From the NCBI RefSeq assembly GCF_017115165.1, contig NZ_JABXKF010000063.1, positions 1 through 64,000 on the forward strand: a stretch of 64,000 nucleotides of DNA, read 5' to 3'. This DNA is from Nostoc sp. LPT (lineage in GTDB: Bacteria > Cyanobacteriota > Cyanobacteriia > Cyanobacteriales > Nostocaceae). Below the pieces are notes generated by a model that worked only from the letters and a program-made list of their open reading frames with translations, had not been told where the DNA came from and searched no databases. The position numbers and the translations under genes are program-made. The first letter of the stretch is position 1, and the number at the start of each line of letters is the position of its first letter. Positions 26,664-36,159 of the stretch are shown piece by piece.

Positions 26664-29600
26664 ATGACACAATACGCCCTTGTGGTTGAAATTGCTCAGA
26701 ATGACAACAGTTTCGGCAGCCTGATTAAACCTATTAATGATGCAGAGGCTGTGACTAACACAGAAAAATTTTTGCTGGTGGTAGATGAGTTTGAGAAAGT
26801 ATTTACAGTTTGTATAGATAAAGAAGAACGGCAGAGATTTCTTGAACTACTGACTGGGGTAGTAGAGATTCATGATTCGCGGTTAGCAGTTGTAATTACT
26901 ATGCGAGGTGATTTTCTTGAATCTTGTTTAGATAATCCTTCTCTGACTCACCTGATTCAAACCCAGGCAGCAGTTATGCTGCCTTTAACTGGAATTGATT
27001 TAAAGGAAACAATCGCCAAGCCTGCCAAGCTTCAGGTTCATAGTGTTGAAGAAGCAGGAGTATTAAAAATTCTCCCAAATCTTAAACAAGAACCAGGGAG
27101 TTTGCCATTGTTAGAGTTTGCCTTAACTAAACTCTGGGAGAAACGCGAGCAAAAGAAATATCAACTAACCCAAGAAGAGTATGAGAAGTTGGGAGGATTA
27201 ACTGCGGTGTTAAATCTCCATGCAGAAAATGTTTATCACTACCAAGATTATGAGAAAGAATATCCAACTCAAGAACGCAGTCAGCAAGAAAAAGAATGGA
27301 TTAAGCAGATTTTTCTGCGGTTAGTGCGAACAGGAGAGGGAGAAAAGGATACCCGACAGCGCCAACCAAAAGCCACATTATTAAATATTGCAGGTGATGA
27401 TGCCAATCAACAGCAACAGCTTAGTGAGTTGCTAGATGGTGAAGCGGGATTGGTTAAGGGACGCTTATTAATTACTGGGAAAGATGAAAAAGGAGAAGTC
27501 TGGATTGATTTAGCCCATGAAGCTTTAATTGAAAGTTGGCAGCAGTTTGCCCAGTGGCGACAACAAGACCGAGAGTTGCGACCGTTGAGCGATACATTAG
27601 AAAATACCCGACGGGAATGGTTGAACGAAAGGCCGGATGACAAATATTTAATGCAAAAGGAATTGCTGGCCCAAGTGAGGGATAGCTGGGAACAATTGCA
27701 ATCACCCCAACAATATGAGGATTTTTACCAGTACAGCGATACTGATGAAAAAGACCGGATTGCCGAGATAGAAAGGGCGCTTACTGAATCCCAGTTGCGA
27801 GAGAAAGCGGCTAGAGTAGACGATTTATTGCCCTTCCAACCGCTAGATAGTCTAGTTTTGGCAATTCAAGCTATGGGGGAGAATCAAGAGAAACTACCCC
27901 AGCAGATTCTTGCATCAGTTCAGAACAGTTTGAATCGGGTGGTGAATAAAGCAAGAGTCTCGATTCCCTTCTGTGGTCATGAGGGTAATGTCTCTTCTGT
28001 CGCTATCAGTGCTGATGGGCAGACGATTGTCAGTGGCGGTGCTGATAGTACGGTGCGGTTGTGGAATTACCAAGGTCTTTCCTTAGCTGAACCATTGCGT
28101 GGTCATCAAGGTAATGTCTCTTCTGTCGCTATCAGTGCTGATGGGCAGACGATTGTCAGTGGCGGTGCTGATAGTACGGTGCGGTTGTGGAATTACCAAG
28201 GTCTTTCCTTAGCTGAACCATTGCGTGGTCATCAAGGTAATGTCTCTTCTGTCGCTATCAGTGCTGATGGGCAGACGATTGTCAGTGGCGGTGCTGATGG
28301 TACGGTGCGGTTGTGGAATTACCAAGGTCTTTCCTTAGCTGAACCATTGCGCGGTCATCAGGGTAATGTCTCTTCTGTCGCCATCAGTGCTGATGGGCAG
28401 ACGATTGTCAGTGGCGGTGCTGATGGTACGGTGCGGGTGTGGAACTATCAAGGTCTTTCCTTAGCTAAACCATTGCGTGGACATAAGGGTTGGGTCTATT
28501 CTGTCGCTATCAGTGCTGATGGGCAGACGATTGTCAGTGGCGGTGCTGATGATACGGTGCGGTTGTGGAACTGCCAAGGTCTTCCCCTAGCTAAACCATT
28601 GCGTGGACATAAGGGTTGGGTCTATTCTGTCGCCATCAGTGCCGATGGGCAGACGATTGTCAGTGGCGGTGCCGACGGTCTGGTGCGGTTGTGGAATTAC
28701 CAAGGTCTTCTCTTGGCTGAACCTTTGTATGGTCATGAGGGTAATGTCTCTTCTGTCGCCATCAGCGCCAATGGGCAGAACATTGTCAGTGCCGGTACTG
28801 ACGATACGGTGCGGTTGTGGAATCGCCAAGGTTTTTCCTTAGCTGAACCTTTGCGCGGTCATGAGGGTAATGTCTATTCTGTCGCCATCAGCACCGATGG
28901 GCAGACGATTGTCAGTGGCAGTGCCAATGGTATGGTGCGGTTGTGGAATCGTCAAGGTCTGACCTTAGCTGAACCTTTGCGTGGTCATGAAGGTAATGTT
29001 AGGTCTGTCGCCATCAGCACCGATAGGCAGACAATTGCCAGTGGTGGTACTGATGGCACGGTGCGGTTTTGGAATCACCAAGGTCTGACCTCAGCAGAAC
29101 CTTTGCGCGATCAAAAGGGTTGGGTCTATTCTGTTACCATCAGTGCCGATGGTCAGACGATTGTCAGTGGCGGTACTGACGGCACGGTGCGGTTGTGGAA
29201 CCTGCAAGGTCTGACCTTAGCTGAACCTTTGTGTGGTCATCAGGGTTGGGTCTATTCTGTTGCCATTAGCGCTGATGGGCAAACGATTGTCAGTGGTGGT
29301 AGTGACGGCACTGTGCGGTTGTGGAACCTGCAAGGTCTTGCCTTAGCTGAACCTTTGCGTGGTCATCAGGGTTATGTAAATTCTGTCGCCATCAGTGCCG
29401 ATGGGCAGACGATTGTCAGTGGTGGTGATGACGGCACTGTGCGGTTGTGGAATCGTCAAGGTCTTGCCTTAGCTGAACCTTTGCGTGGTCATCAGGGTTT
29501 TGTCAATTCTGTTGCCATTAGCGCCGATGGGCAGACGATTGTTAGTGGCGGTACTGATGGCACTGTGCGTTTGTGGAATTATCAAGGTATTGCTTTAGCT

Positions 29601-29969
29601 GAACCATTGCGTGGTCATAAAGGTTGGGTCTATTCTGTCGCCATTAGCGCCGATGGGCAGACGATTGTTAGTGGCGGTGATGATGGCACTGTGCGGTTGT
29701 GGAACCTACAAGGTCTTCCCTTGGCTGAACCTTTACATGGTCATGAGGGTTGGGTTTATTCTGTCGCCATTAGTGCCGATGGGCAGACGATTGTTAGCGG
29801 CGGTGAAGATGGCACTGTGCGTTTGTGGCGCGGTGACTGGCGTGCATGGTTGCAAGTCTGTTGTGACAGGTTACGTTACCATCCTATCTTCACCAATCCG
29901 CAAACAGAGGAAGCAAAAGCCGCCTGCAAAACCTGCCAAAAATATGTTTGGAGTAAAGTAAGCGGGTAA
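26664..29969 (+). CDS. WD40 (15 repeats) STAND paralogue lacking the caspase core and Walker A
   Basis: An 1101-residue protein. The first ~30 residues (MTQYALVVEIAQND, then INDAEAV) match the start of the caspase domain of the gene at 31617. They are then fused directly to TEKFLLVVDEFEKVFTV, which corresponds to residue ~370 there, so ~340 residues carrying the caspase His/Cys and the P-loop are missing. The Walker B-like strand and helical region continue to ~430. Fifteen nearly identical 42-residue WD40 repeats fill ~434-1055. It ends in the same tail as the paralogue (CDRLRYHPIFTNPQTEE, then CQKYVWSK). The reading frame is intact, so it may be a regulator or decoy of the full-length protein. 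A directional repeat follows. Confidence 0.9.
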   Translation: MTQYALVVEIAQNDNSFGSLIKPINDAEAVTNTEKFLLVVDEFEKVFTVCIDKEERQRFLELLTGVVEIHDSRLAVVITMRGDFLESCLDNPSLTHLIQTQAAVMLPLTGIDLKETIAKPAKLQVHSVEEAGVLKILPNLKQEPGSLPLLEFALTKLWEKREQKKYQLTQEEYEKLGGLTAVLNLHAENVYHYQDYEKEYPTQERSQQEKEWIKQIFLRLVRTGEGEKDTRQRQPKATLLNIAGDDANQQQQLSELLDGEAGLVKGRLLITGKDEKGEVWIDLAHEALIESWQQFAQWRQQDRELRPLSDTLENTRREWLNERPDDKYLMQKELLAQVRDSWEQLQSPQQYEDFYQYSDTDEKDRIAEIERALTESQLREKAARVDDLLPFQPLDSLVLAIQAMGENQEKLPQQILASVQNSLNRVVNKARVSIPFCGHEGNVSSVAISADGQTIVSGGADSTVRLWNYQGLSLAEPLRGHQGNVSSVAISADGQTIVSGGADSTVRLWNYQGLSLAEPLRGHQGNVSSVAISADGQTIVSGGADGTVRLWNYQGLSLAEPLRGHQGNVSSVAISADGQTIVSGGADGTVRVWNYQGLSLAKPLRGHKGWVYSVAISADGQTIVSGGADDTVRLWNCQGLPLAKPLRGHKGWVYSVAISADGQTIVSGGADGLVRLWNYQGLLLAEPLYGHEGNVSSVAISANGQNIVSAGTDDTVRLWNRQGFSLAEPLRGHEGNVYSVAISTDGQTIVSGSANGMVRLWNRQGLTLAEPLRGHEGNVRSVAISTDRQTIASGGTDGTVRFWNHQGLTSAEPLRDQKGWVYSVTISADGQTIVSGGTDGTVRLWNLQGLTLAEPLCGHQGWVYSVAISADGQTIVSGGSDGTVRLWNLQGLALAEPLRGHQGYVNSVAISADGQTIVSGGDDGTVRLWNRQGLALAEPLRGHQGFVNSVAISADGQTIVSGGTDGTVRLWNYQGIALAEPLRGHKGWVYSVAISADGQTIVSGGDDGTVRLWNLQGLPLAEPLHGHEGWVYSVAISADGQTIVSGGEDGTVRLWRGDWRAWLQVCCDRLRYHPIFTNPQTEEAKAACKTCQKYVWSKVSG

Positions 29970-30330
29970 AAACACGGCATTGCTGTGCCTCTAAGAAGGT
30001 CTGTACTCGACTCAATTGCAAACGGCTATAAAGGCAGTAAGTAAAGAGAGGAGAACACGAAAAAGAGACTTATTATTTTCTCAATTTAGGCTCAGAACTC
30101 CAGTTTTCACCTTTAAAAATTGGAAGTTCATGCTCAAAACTCGAAATTTTATGTTCACAACTGCAACAGCCGAGATCCAAGGGTAAATTATGGTGAGTGA
30201 AAGGCTTAGGCGTAACCCGCACTTTGACAACGCTCACCTTTTGACCTTGGAATTTTTATTGGTGTTATTGAAATTAAACTTGTATATGTGGGCACACTAA
30301 AAATAAGCAACATACTGGAGACTAATTTCT
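29970..30330 (+). repeat. Intergenic region with dispersed directional repeat, copy B
   Basis: Bases 30085-30240 carry the repeat: GAAGTTCATGCTCAAAACTC words, then CAACAGCCGAGATCCAAGGG, then ATTATGGTGAGTGAAAGGC and GGCGTAACCCGC. Same orientation as the other copies. No gene in this gap. Confidence 0.75.
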
Positions 30331-30804
30331 ATGTCCACAGCCCCAATTAGTGCAACACTAGCGCAATCAGATAGAGATGCGGTGTTGCAAGCGATCGCCA
30401 CAATTAAAGACAAATTACCATTTTTGATTGATTTAAGTAACGAGGAGCGTAAAGCTTTACCCAAGATGGGAGATAAAAGCCGCGCTTTTGTCAGCAAAGC
30501 ATTGGAAGTAGCGACACAGAACCCAGAGTTTTTACCGCGATCGTTTGACCTCAATGAGATGCGGAAAGACGTACAATTATTTGAAGCTTTGTATCCAGTA
30601 TTGCTGTCTTTGTCACAATTACAAGAGTTGCTGGATGATACATCTATAGCAGTGGGTAGTGAAGCTTATGCAGCCGCCTTGCAGGTGTATAACTATGCCA
30701 AAGCTAGTGGACAAGGCGCTGGTTTAGATGGAGTAGTTGAGGAAATGGGGCAAAGGTTCGCCCGTAAATCTCGGAAATCCAAGCCTCAAGCCGCAGCGTT
30801 GTAG
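30331..30804 (+). CDS. Small helical protein of unknown function
   Basis: A 157-residue, largely helical protein (MSTAPISATLAQSDRDAVLQ, later EERKALPKMGDKSRAFVSKA), ending in a basic tail RKSRKSKPQAAAL. The frame uses normal codons and begins after a plausible AT-rich leader. I recall similar proteins of about this length as uncharacterised in several bacteria. It stands alone between two copies of the directional repeat, in the position expected of a cassette. No function is proposed. Confidence 0.7.
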   Translation: MSTAPISATLAQSDRDAVLQAIATIKDKLPFLIDLSNEERKALPKMGDKSRAFVSKALEVATQNPEFLPRSFDLNEMRKDVQLFEALYPVLLSLSQLQELLDDTSIAVGSEAYAAALQVYNYAKASGQGAGLDGVVEEMGQRFARKSRKSKPQAAAL

Positions 30805-30832
30805 AAAATAGCTTCAACATCGCACTTCTTAG

Positions 30833-31165
30833 GTGCAATGTTGAGGTTCAGAACTCGGATGTTGGAGTAAATTGCTCGACGTTCCGAGTTCTGAACTCGA
30901 AGCTTCAACCTCAGAACATGGAATTTCGAGATGAGAACACGAAACTTGAAGCTTTGAACAGCAACGTCCAAGATCCAAGAGTAAATGATGGAGAGTGGAA
31001 GGCGATGGTTTACTCTTTGAACTCGGAACTTCGTGCTTTGAACAGCAACATCCAAGATTCAAGAGTGAATGATAGTGAATCAAAGGCGTAGGCGTAGCCA
31101 GCAGGAAACATCGCTTCCATAATTCCTAGCAGAGTTGAAGGTATAAAGCTTATCTCTGCCAAAGC
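30833..31165 (+). repeat. Dispersed directional repeat, double copy C
   Basis: Two tandem copies of the module are present: CTTTGAACAGCAACGTCCAA with AGTAAATGATGGAGAGTGGA at ~30952-31000, and GCTTTGAACAGCAACATCCA with GTGAATGATAGTGAATCAAA at ~31034-31085. A small internal palindrome (TTCCGAGTTCTGAACTCGAA, ~30881) is present. Spurious ORFs on the minus strand are a by-product of the repeat. Confidence 0.8.
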
Positions 31166-31171
31166 AAAACT

Positions 31172-31549
31172 TTAAGTGCTGGAATTTTGCTTGTTTTCAG
31201 GAAACTTACACTTCACCTCAATTTCAAAATTACTCTCTGCCGAACCTTCAGTTAGGAAGGGTATACCAGTTTTTCCGCCTATCTTCAAGCCAAACTTGAG
31301 AGTCACCTCTTCGACTTCAGCTGTACCTAAATTTTTAAAAGCGCCAATGGCATATTTGGTATAAGCTCGAATTTGATGGTGAACTTCGTTAATCTTGACA
31401 AATGCCTCTTCTCGAAAGCCGTAGGATTCTTTATCGTCATTAACCTCTGGTGTGACTACTTCTGGAACAGTTGGCGTTTCCTTTGACTCGAACAGAATTG
31501 TATAGATTTCCCCGTCTTCTTCAAAGACTAAACGTTCTATGTTCGACAT
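31172..31549 (-). CDS. Trypco1 (trypsin-co-occurring / CU044_2847 family) domain protein
   Basis: 125 residues from the ATG at 31549. The C-terminal pattern EEVTLKFGLKIGGKTGI followed by EGSAESNFEIEVKCKF closely matches the Trypco1 core (VEVEFGLKLSAEAG...AxASxEANFxVTL), as does the N-terminal beta strand pair. Trypco1 domains are described as partners of trypsin or caspase effectors in STAND-type conflict systems. Here it is divergent, by 67 bases, from a caspase-nSTAND-WD40 gene. It may sense or relay an invasion signal or restrain the effector; the mechanism is not known. Confidence 0.8.
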   Translation of the reverse strand: MSNIERLVFEEDGEIYTILFESKETPTVPEVVTPEVNDDKESYGFREEAFVKINEVHHQIRAYTKYAIGAFKNLGTAEVEEVTLKFGLKIGGKTGIPFLTEGSAESNFEIEVKCKFPENKQNSST

Positions 31550-31616
31550 CAAGCCCTCAGATTTTAGGTGTATTTACGTTATCTTATTCTGTAACAGACA
31601 ACTTCAATATGTATAG

Positions 31617-34600
31617 ATGGCTCGTTACGCGCTTGTTGTTGGCATTACAGATTATACAAATCAGCTTCCCAACCTCACAAAACCAGCTACGGATGCAGAA
31701 GCGGTAGAAAAGGTACTAAAAGCGCATGGTGATTTTGAGGATATCGCTGTTCTCAAAGGGAAAGTTAGTACAACTAAGTTGGCTGAAGCTTTCAAAACAC
31801 TTTTGCAACAACAAGCAGTTAAAAACGAAGCCCTAATTTACTTTACAGGTCATGGTATTTCTGTATCTAGCTCCTTGGGAAGACCACAAGCATATCTGGC
31901 AACTTCTGATTTGACAATTTTTACAGAAGACACAAAAATTGTTGGACAAAAAGGCGGGATTAGTCTTGCTGAACTGAACGAACTAATTAAAGAATCCGAC
32001 TTGAGTAGTCTAGTAGTGCTGTTAGATTGCTGTCACAGTGGCGATTTTATAGAACGCAATCTCATCGAAAAAAGTCTTACCGCTTTTAGTTCACAGCGCG
32101 ATTATTACTTTATTGCTGCTTGCAGAGGTTTTCAACAAGCCTATGCCAAAAAAAGCGCACAACACAGCATTTTTACAACTGCTTTACTGGCTGGGTTGTC
32201 AGCAGAGAAGGCTAATCAGCATGGACAGGTGACAAGTGCTGATTTCTTTGGTAGTATTAGCGCCGAACTTAAAGGGAGTGGTCAACAACCGATTCAAATG
32301 GGTTGGGGAAGTTCAATTACTTTAGTTACTTACAATCATCAAAGACAAGTTCAAACTTTTGAAGTCAAAGAAGAATGTCCTTACCAAGGTTTAAAAGCCT
32401 TTGAAGCTGAACAAAAACAGTTTTTCTTTGGACGCAAGCAGGTAGTAAGGAAGATTCTGGAGAAACTGGCACTAAAGCCCTTTGTTCCGATTATTGGCGC
32501 TTCCGGGAGTGGTAAATCTTCTGTAGTTCAGGCGGGTTTGATTCCAGAATTAGATCATAGTGTCTGGCAAATTTTACCGCCAATCAAGCCAGGATTTCAG
32601 CCTTTGCAGGAATTGAGAGGAGTTCTGAAAGCATTTTTTCCGGGAGCGAGAAAAGAAAAATTGCTTTGGGAGTTGATTACTAAAGAAGCGAATCCTTTAC
32701 CTGTAATTCTGGAGCATCTCACAGGTGCAGAAAAATTTTTATTGGTAGTAGATCAGTTTGAGGAACTATTTACTGTCTCTGCTGCTGAACAAAAGCAGAG
32801 ATTTATTGAATTGCTGACTCAGGTAGTAGACATGACTGATTCGCAGTTGAAAGTTGTGATTACCATGCGATCGGATTTTATCGAACCATGTTTAGACTAT
32901 CCGTCTTTAAATAAATTGATTGAAAATCAGCTTGTTTTGATGCCGCGTATCACTGGAGTTGATTTAAAAGAGACAATAACCGAACCTGCTAAACTTCAAG
33001 GTCATAGTGTTGAAGAAAGACTAGTACTAAAAATTTTAGAAGATGTTGGTAAAGAACCGGGATATTTGCCGTTGATGGAGTTTGCTTTAACTAGACTCTG
33101 GGAAAAACGCGACCAACAAAAGCATCAACTTACCCTAGAACAGTATGAAAACTTCCAAGGATTGACAGGGGCGCTGAATTTTCATGCAGAAAATGTTTAT
33201 CTTTACGAAGATTATCAGCAAGATTCCCCGATTCAAGAACGAAATGAAAAGGAGAAAGACTGGATTGGGCAAATTTTCCTGCGATTAGTGCGAACGGAAG
33301 AGGGAGAGGGAGAAAAGGATACGCGACAGCGCCAACCAAAAGCTAAACTGTTAGTCATTGCTGGCTATAACGAAAAACAGCAGCAAGCATTGAGTGAATT
33401 GCTAGATGAAGGATTGGTGAAAGGACGTTTGCTGGTAGCTGGAAAAGATGAACAAGGAAAAGCGTGGATTGATTTAGCCCATGAAGCCTTAATAGAGGGT
33501 TGGCAGCGATTTGCCCAATGGCGACAACAAGACCGAGATTTGTTGTGGTTGAGTGATAGGTTAGCAGATGCTTTACGAGAGTGGTTGAACAAAGGGAAGA
33601 ATGAAACATATTTAATGCAGGGGGGATTGCTGGCAGAGGTGCGGGAAAATTGGGAACAGCTAGAGTTTATGCAAGGGAGATTGCTAGCAGAGGTGCGGGA
33701 AAATTTGGAAAAGCTGGAGTTTTTATCATCACCTCAAGCCAAGAATTTTTATCAACTCAGTGATGCTTATGAACAGCACCAGATTGCCACATTAGAAAAG
33801 GCACTCACTGAATCACGATTGCGAGAAAAAGCGGCGAGGGTAGAGAATTTATTGCCTTTCCAACCCCTAGATAGTCTAGTTTTGGCAATTCAAGCTATGG
33901 GTGAGAATTATGAGAAACTACCCCAGCAGATTCTTGCACCAGTTCAGAACAGTTTGATTCGGGTGATGAATAAAGTAAGAATCTCCATTCCCTTTTGTGT
34001 TCATGAGGGTTATGTCTGGTCTGTCGCCATCAGCGCCGATGGACAGACGATTGTCAGTGGCGGTACTGACAGCACAGTGCGGTTGTGGAACCGCCAAGGT
34101 CTTCCCTTGGCACAACCATTGCGTAGTCATGAGGGTTATGTCTGGTCTGTCGCCATCAGCGCCGATGGACAGACGATTGTCAGTGGCGGTACTGACAGCA
34201 CAGTGCGGTTGTGGAACCGCCAAGGTCTTCCCTTGGCACAACCATTGCGTAGTCATGAGGGTTATGTCTGGTCTGTCGCCATCAGCGCCGATGGACAGAC
34301 GATTGTCAGTGGCGGTAAAGACGGCATAGTGCGGTTGTGGAACCGCCAAGGGAAGGTCTTGGCTGAACCCTTGTGTGGTCATCAGGGTGATGTCAATTCT
34401 GTTGCCATTAGCGGCGATGGGCAGACGATTGTCAGTGGCGGTACTGACGGCACAGTGCGGTTGTGGAACCGCCAAGGTTTTCCCTTGGCACAACCATTGC
34501 GTGGTCATCAGGGTGATGTCTGGTCTGTCACCATCAGCAGCGATGGGCAGACGATTGTCAGTGGCGGAACTGACGGCACAGTGCGGTTGTGGAACCGCCA

Positions 34601-35753
34601 AGGTTTTCCCTTGGCACAACCATTGCGTGGTCATCAGGGTGATGTCTGGTCTGTCACCATCAGCGGCGATGGGCGGACGATTGTCAGTGGCGGAACTGAC
34701 AGCACAGTGCGGTTGTGGAAACGCCAAGGTCTTCCCTTGGCTGAACCATTGCGTGGTCATCAGGGTGATGTCTCTTCTGTCACTATCAGCGGCGATGGAC
34801 AGACGATTGTCAGTGGCGGTACTGACGGCACAGTGCGATTGTGGAACCACCAAGGTCTTCCCTTGGCTGAACCATTGCGTGGTCATGAGCGTATTGTCAA
34901 TTCTGTCGCCATCAGCAGCAATGGGCAGACGATTGTCAGTAGCGGTGAAGACCGCACGGTGCGGTTGTGGAACTGTCAAGGTCTTTCCTTGGCACAACCA
35001 TTGCGTGGTCATGAGCGTATTGTCAATTCTGTCGCCATCAGCGGCAATGGGCAGATGATTGTCAGTAGCGGTGAAGACCGCACGGTGCGGTTGTGGAACC
35101 GCCAAGGTTTTCTCTTGGCACAACCATTGTGTGGTCATGAGGGTGATGTCAATTCTGTTGCTATCAGCGCCGATGGGCAGACGATTGTCAGTGGCGGTAC
35201 TGACGGCATAGTGCGGTTGTGGAACCGCCAAGGTTTTCCCTTGGCACAACCATTGCGTGGTCATGAGGGTTATGTCAATTCTGTCGCCATCAGCGCCGAT
35301 GGGCAGACGATTGTCAGTGGCGGTGATGACGGTACGGTGCGGTTGTGGAACTGTCAAGGTCTTCCCTTGGCTGAACCATTGCGTGGTCATGAGCGTATTG
35401 TCAATTCTGTCGCCATCAGCGCCGATGGGCAGACGATTGTCAGTGGCGGTGATGACGGTACGGTGCGGTTGTGGAACTGTCAAGGTCTTCCCTTGGCTGA
35501 ACCATTGCGTGGTCATGAGGGTGATGTCAATTCTGTTGCTATCAGCGCCGATGGGCAGACGATTGTCAGTGGCGGCGATGACGGCACAGTGAGGTTGTGG
35601 CGCGGTGGCTGGCGTGGATGGTTGCAAGTCTGTTGCGACAGCTTGCGTTACCATCCCATCTTCACCAATCCGCAAACCGAGGAAGCAAAAGCCGCCTGCG
35701 AAGTCTGCCGTAAATATGTTTGGAGTAAAGAAGAAGTTAAAAGCCGGGATTAA
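31617..35753 (+). CDS. Caspase (C14) - nSTAND NTPase - 13x WD40 protein
   Basis: A 1378-residue protein. Residues 1-240 are a caspase-like peptidase with H79 in YFTGHGIS and C139 in LLDCCHSGDF. From ~253 (CPYQGLKAFEAE, then FFFGRKQVV) runs an nSTAND NTPase with Walker A GASGSGKSS at 294-302 and Walker B LLVVDQFEEL at 375-384, then helical modules with a local ~18-residue duplication (LLAEVRENWEQLEFMQG, ~665-705). Thirteen 42-residue WD40 repeats cover ~790-1328, followed by the tail CDSLRYHPIFTNPQ and CRKYVWSK. Such proteins are thought to sense a ligand through the propeller, oligomerise with ATP and activate the protease, causing cell suicide. The repeats are almost identical except at a few surface positions. 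Confidence 0.93.
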   Translation: MARYALVVGITDYTNQLPNLTKPATDAEAVEKVLKAHGDFEDIAVLKGKVSTTKLAEAFKTLLQQQAVKNEALIYFTGHGISVSSSLGRPQAYLATSDLTIFTEDTKIVGQKGGISLAELNELIKESDLSSLVVLLDCCHSGDFIERNLIEKSLTAFSSQRDYYFIAACRGFQQAYAKKSAQHSIFTTALLAGLSAEKANQHGQVTSADFFGSISAELKGSGQQPIQMGWGSSITLVTYNHQRQVQTFEVKEECPYQGLKAFEAEQKQFFFGRKQVVRKILEKLALKPFVPIIGASGSGKSSVVQAGLIPELDHSVWQILPPIKPGFQPLQELRGVLKAFFPGARKEKLLWELITKEANPLPVILEHLTGAEKFLLVVDQFEELFTVSAAEQKQRFIELLTQVVDMTDSQLKVVITMRSDFIEPCLDYPSLNKLIENQLVLMPRITGVDLKETITEPAKLQGHSVEERLVLKILEDVGKEPGYLPLMEFALTRLWEKRDQQKHQLTLEQYENFQGLTGALNFHAENVYLYEDYQQDSPIQERNEKEKDWIGQIFLRLVRTEEGEGEKDTRQRQPKAKLLVIAGYNEKQQQALSELLDEGLVKGRLLVAGKDEQGKAWIDLAHEALIEGWQRFAQWRQQDRDLLWLSDRLADALREWLNKGKNETYLMQGGLLAEVRENWEQLEFMQGRLLAEVRENLEKLEFLSSPQAKNFYQLSDAYEQHQIATLEKALTESRLREKAARVENLLPFQPLDSLVLAIQAMGENYEKLPQQILAPVQNSLIRVMNKVRISIPFCVHEGYVWSVAISADGQTIVSGGTDSTVRLWNRQGLPLAQPLRSHEGYVWSVAISADGQTIVSGGTDSTVRLWNRQGLPLAQPLRSHEGYVWSVAISADGQTIVSGGKDGIVRLWNRQGKVLAEPLCGHQGDVNSVAISGDGQTIVSGGTDGTVRLWNRQGFPLAQPLRGHQGDVWSVTISSDGQTIVSGGTDGTVRLWNRQGFPLAQPLRGHQGDVWSVTISGDGRTIVSGGTDSTVRLWKRQGLPLAEPLRGHQGDVSSVTISGDGQTIVSGGTDGTVRLWNHQGLPLAEPLRGHERIVNSVAISSNGQTIVSSGEDRTVRLWNCQGLSLAQPLRGHERIVNSVAISGNGQMIVSSGEDRTVRLWNRQGFLLAQPLCGHEGDVNSVAISADGQTIVSGGTDGIVRLWNRQGFPLAQPLRGHEGYVNSVAISADGQTIVSGGDDGTVRLWNCQGLPLAEPLRGHERIVNSVAISADGQTIVSGGDDGTVRLWNCQGLPLAEPLRGHEGDVNSVAISADGQTIVSGGDDGTVRLWRGGWRGWLQVCCDSLRYHPIFTNPQTEEAKAACEVCRKYVWSKEEVKSRD

Positions 35754-35789
35754 TGAGAAGAAAACAGGAGAAATAAACCTCTAATCTCC

Positions 35790-36035
35790 AATGTTGAGGC
35801 TCAGAACTCGACTTTTCACCTTCTGAACTCGGAAGTTCGACCCCTGAACTCGGAATTTCGACCTTTGAACTCAAAACTTCGACCTCTGAACTCGAAACTT
35901 CGACCTTTGAACTCGGAACTTCGACCTTTGAACTCGGAATTTCGACCTTTGAACTCGGAACTTCGTGCTTGGAACAGCAATATCCGAGATCCAAGGCTCA
36001 ATCATCCTGAGTGAAGGGCGATTATTAATAGTCAA
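35790..36035 (+). repeat. Dispersed directional repeat, copy D, with seven 21-bp units
   Basis: Bases 35825-35971 are seven 21-bp units of the type GAACTCGGAACTTCGACCTTT. They are followed by the conserved box GGAACAGCAATATCCGAGAT and CTCAATCATCCTGAGTGAAG. This is the longest copy and shows that the element combines a 21-bp tandem part with a conserved end. No gene. Confidence 0.9.
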
Positions 36036-36159
36036 CCCATAATTAACAGATACATGGATTACAACCACTTAGGATAAATATCTGAAAATTATTGCAGATC
36101 GATAGTCAGCTATGATTGACATGATGCCAGCCGTTGATTTTTTGCACTACTCAAAAATT

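Noticed and set aside
34375..35592. Further plus-strand frames in the WD40 region
   Set aside because: Same cause: out-of-frame readings of near-identical repeats.
33918..35675. A 585-residue antisense frame opposite the WD40 repeats
   Set aside because: The 126-bp period is a multiple of three, so a frame free of stops in one unit is free in all; the peptide is a repeat of the unit's antisense reading and no start or ribosome site stands out.
35825..35971. Possible CRISPR array
   Set aside because: Units are contiguous with no unique spacers, and no cas genes are near; the same holds for 3745-3933 and 62592-62843.
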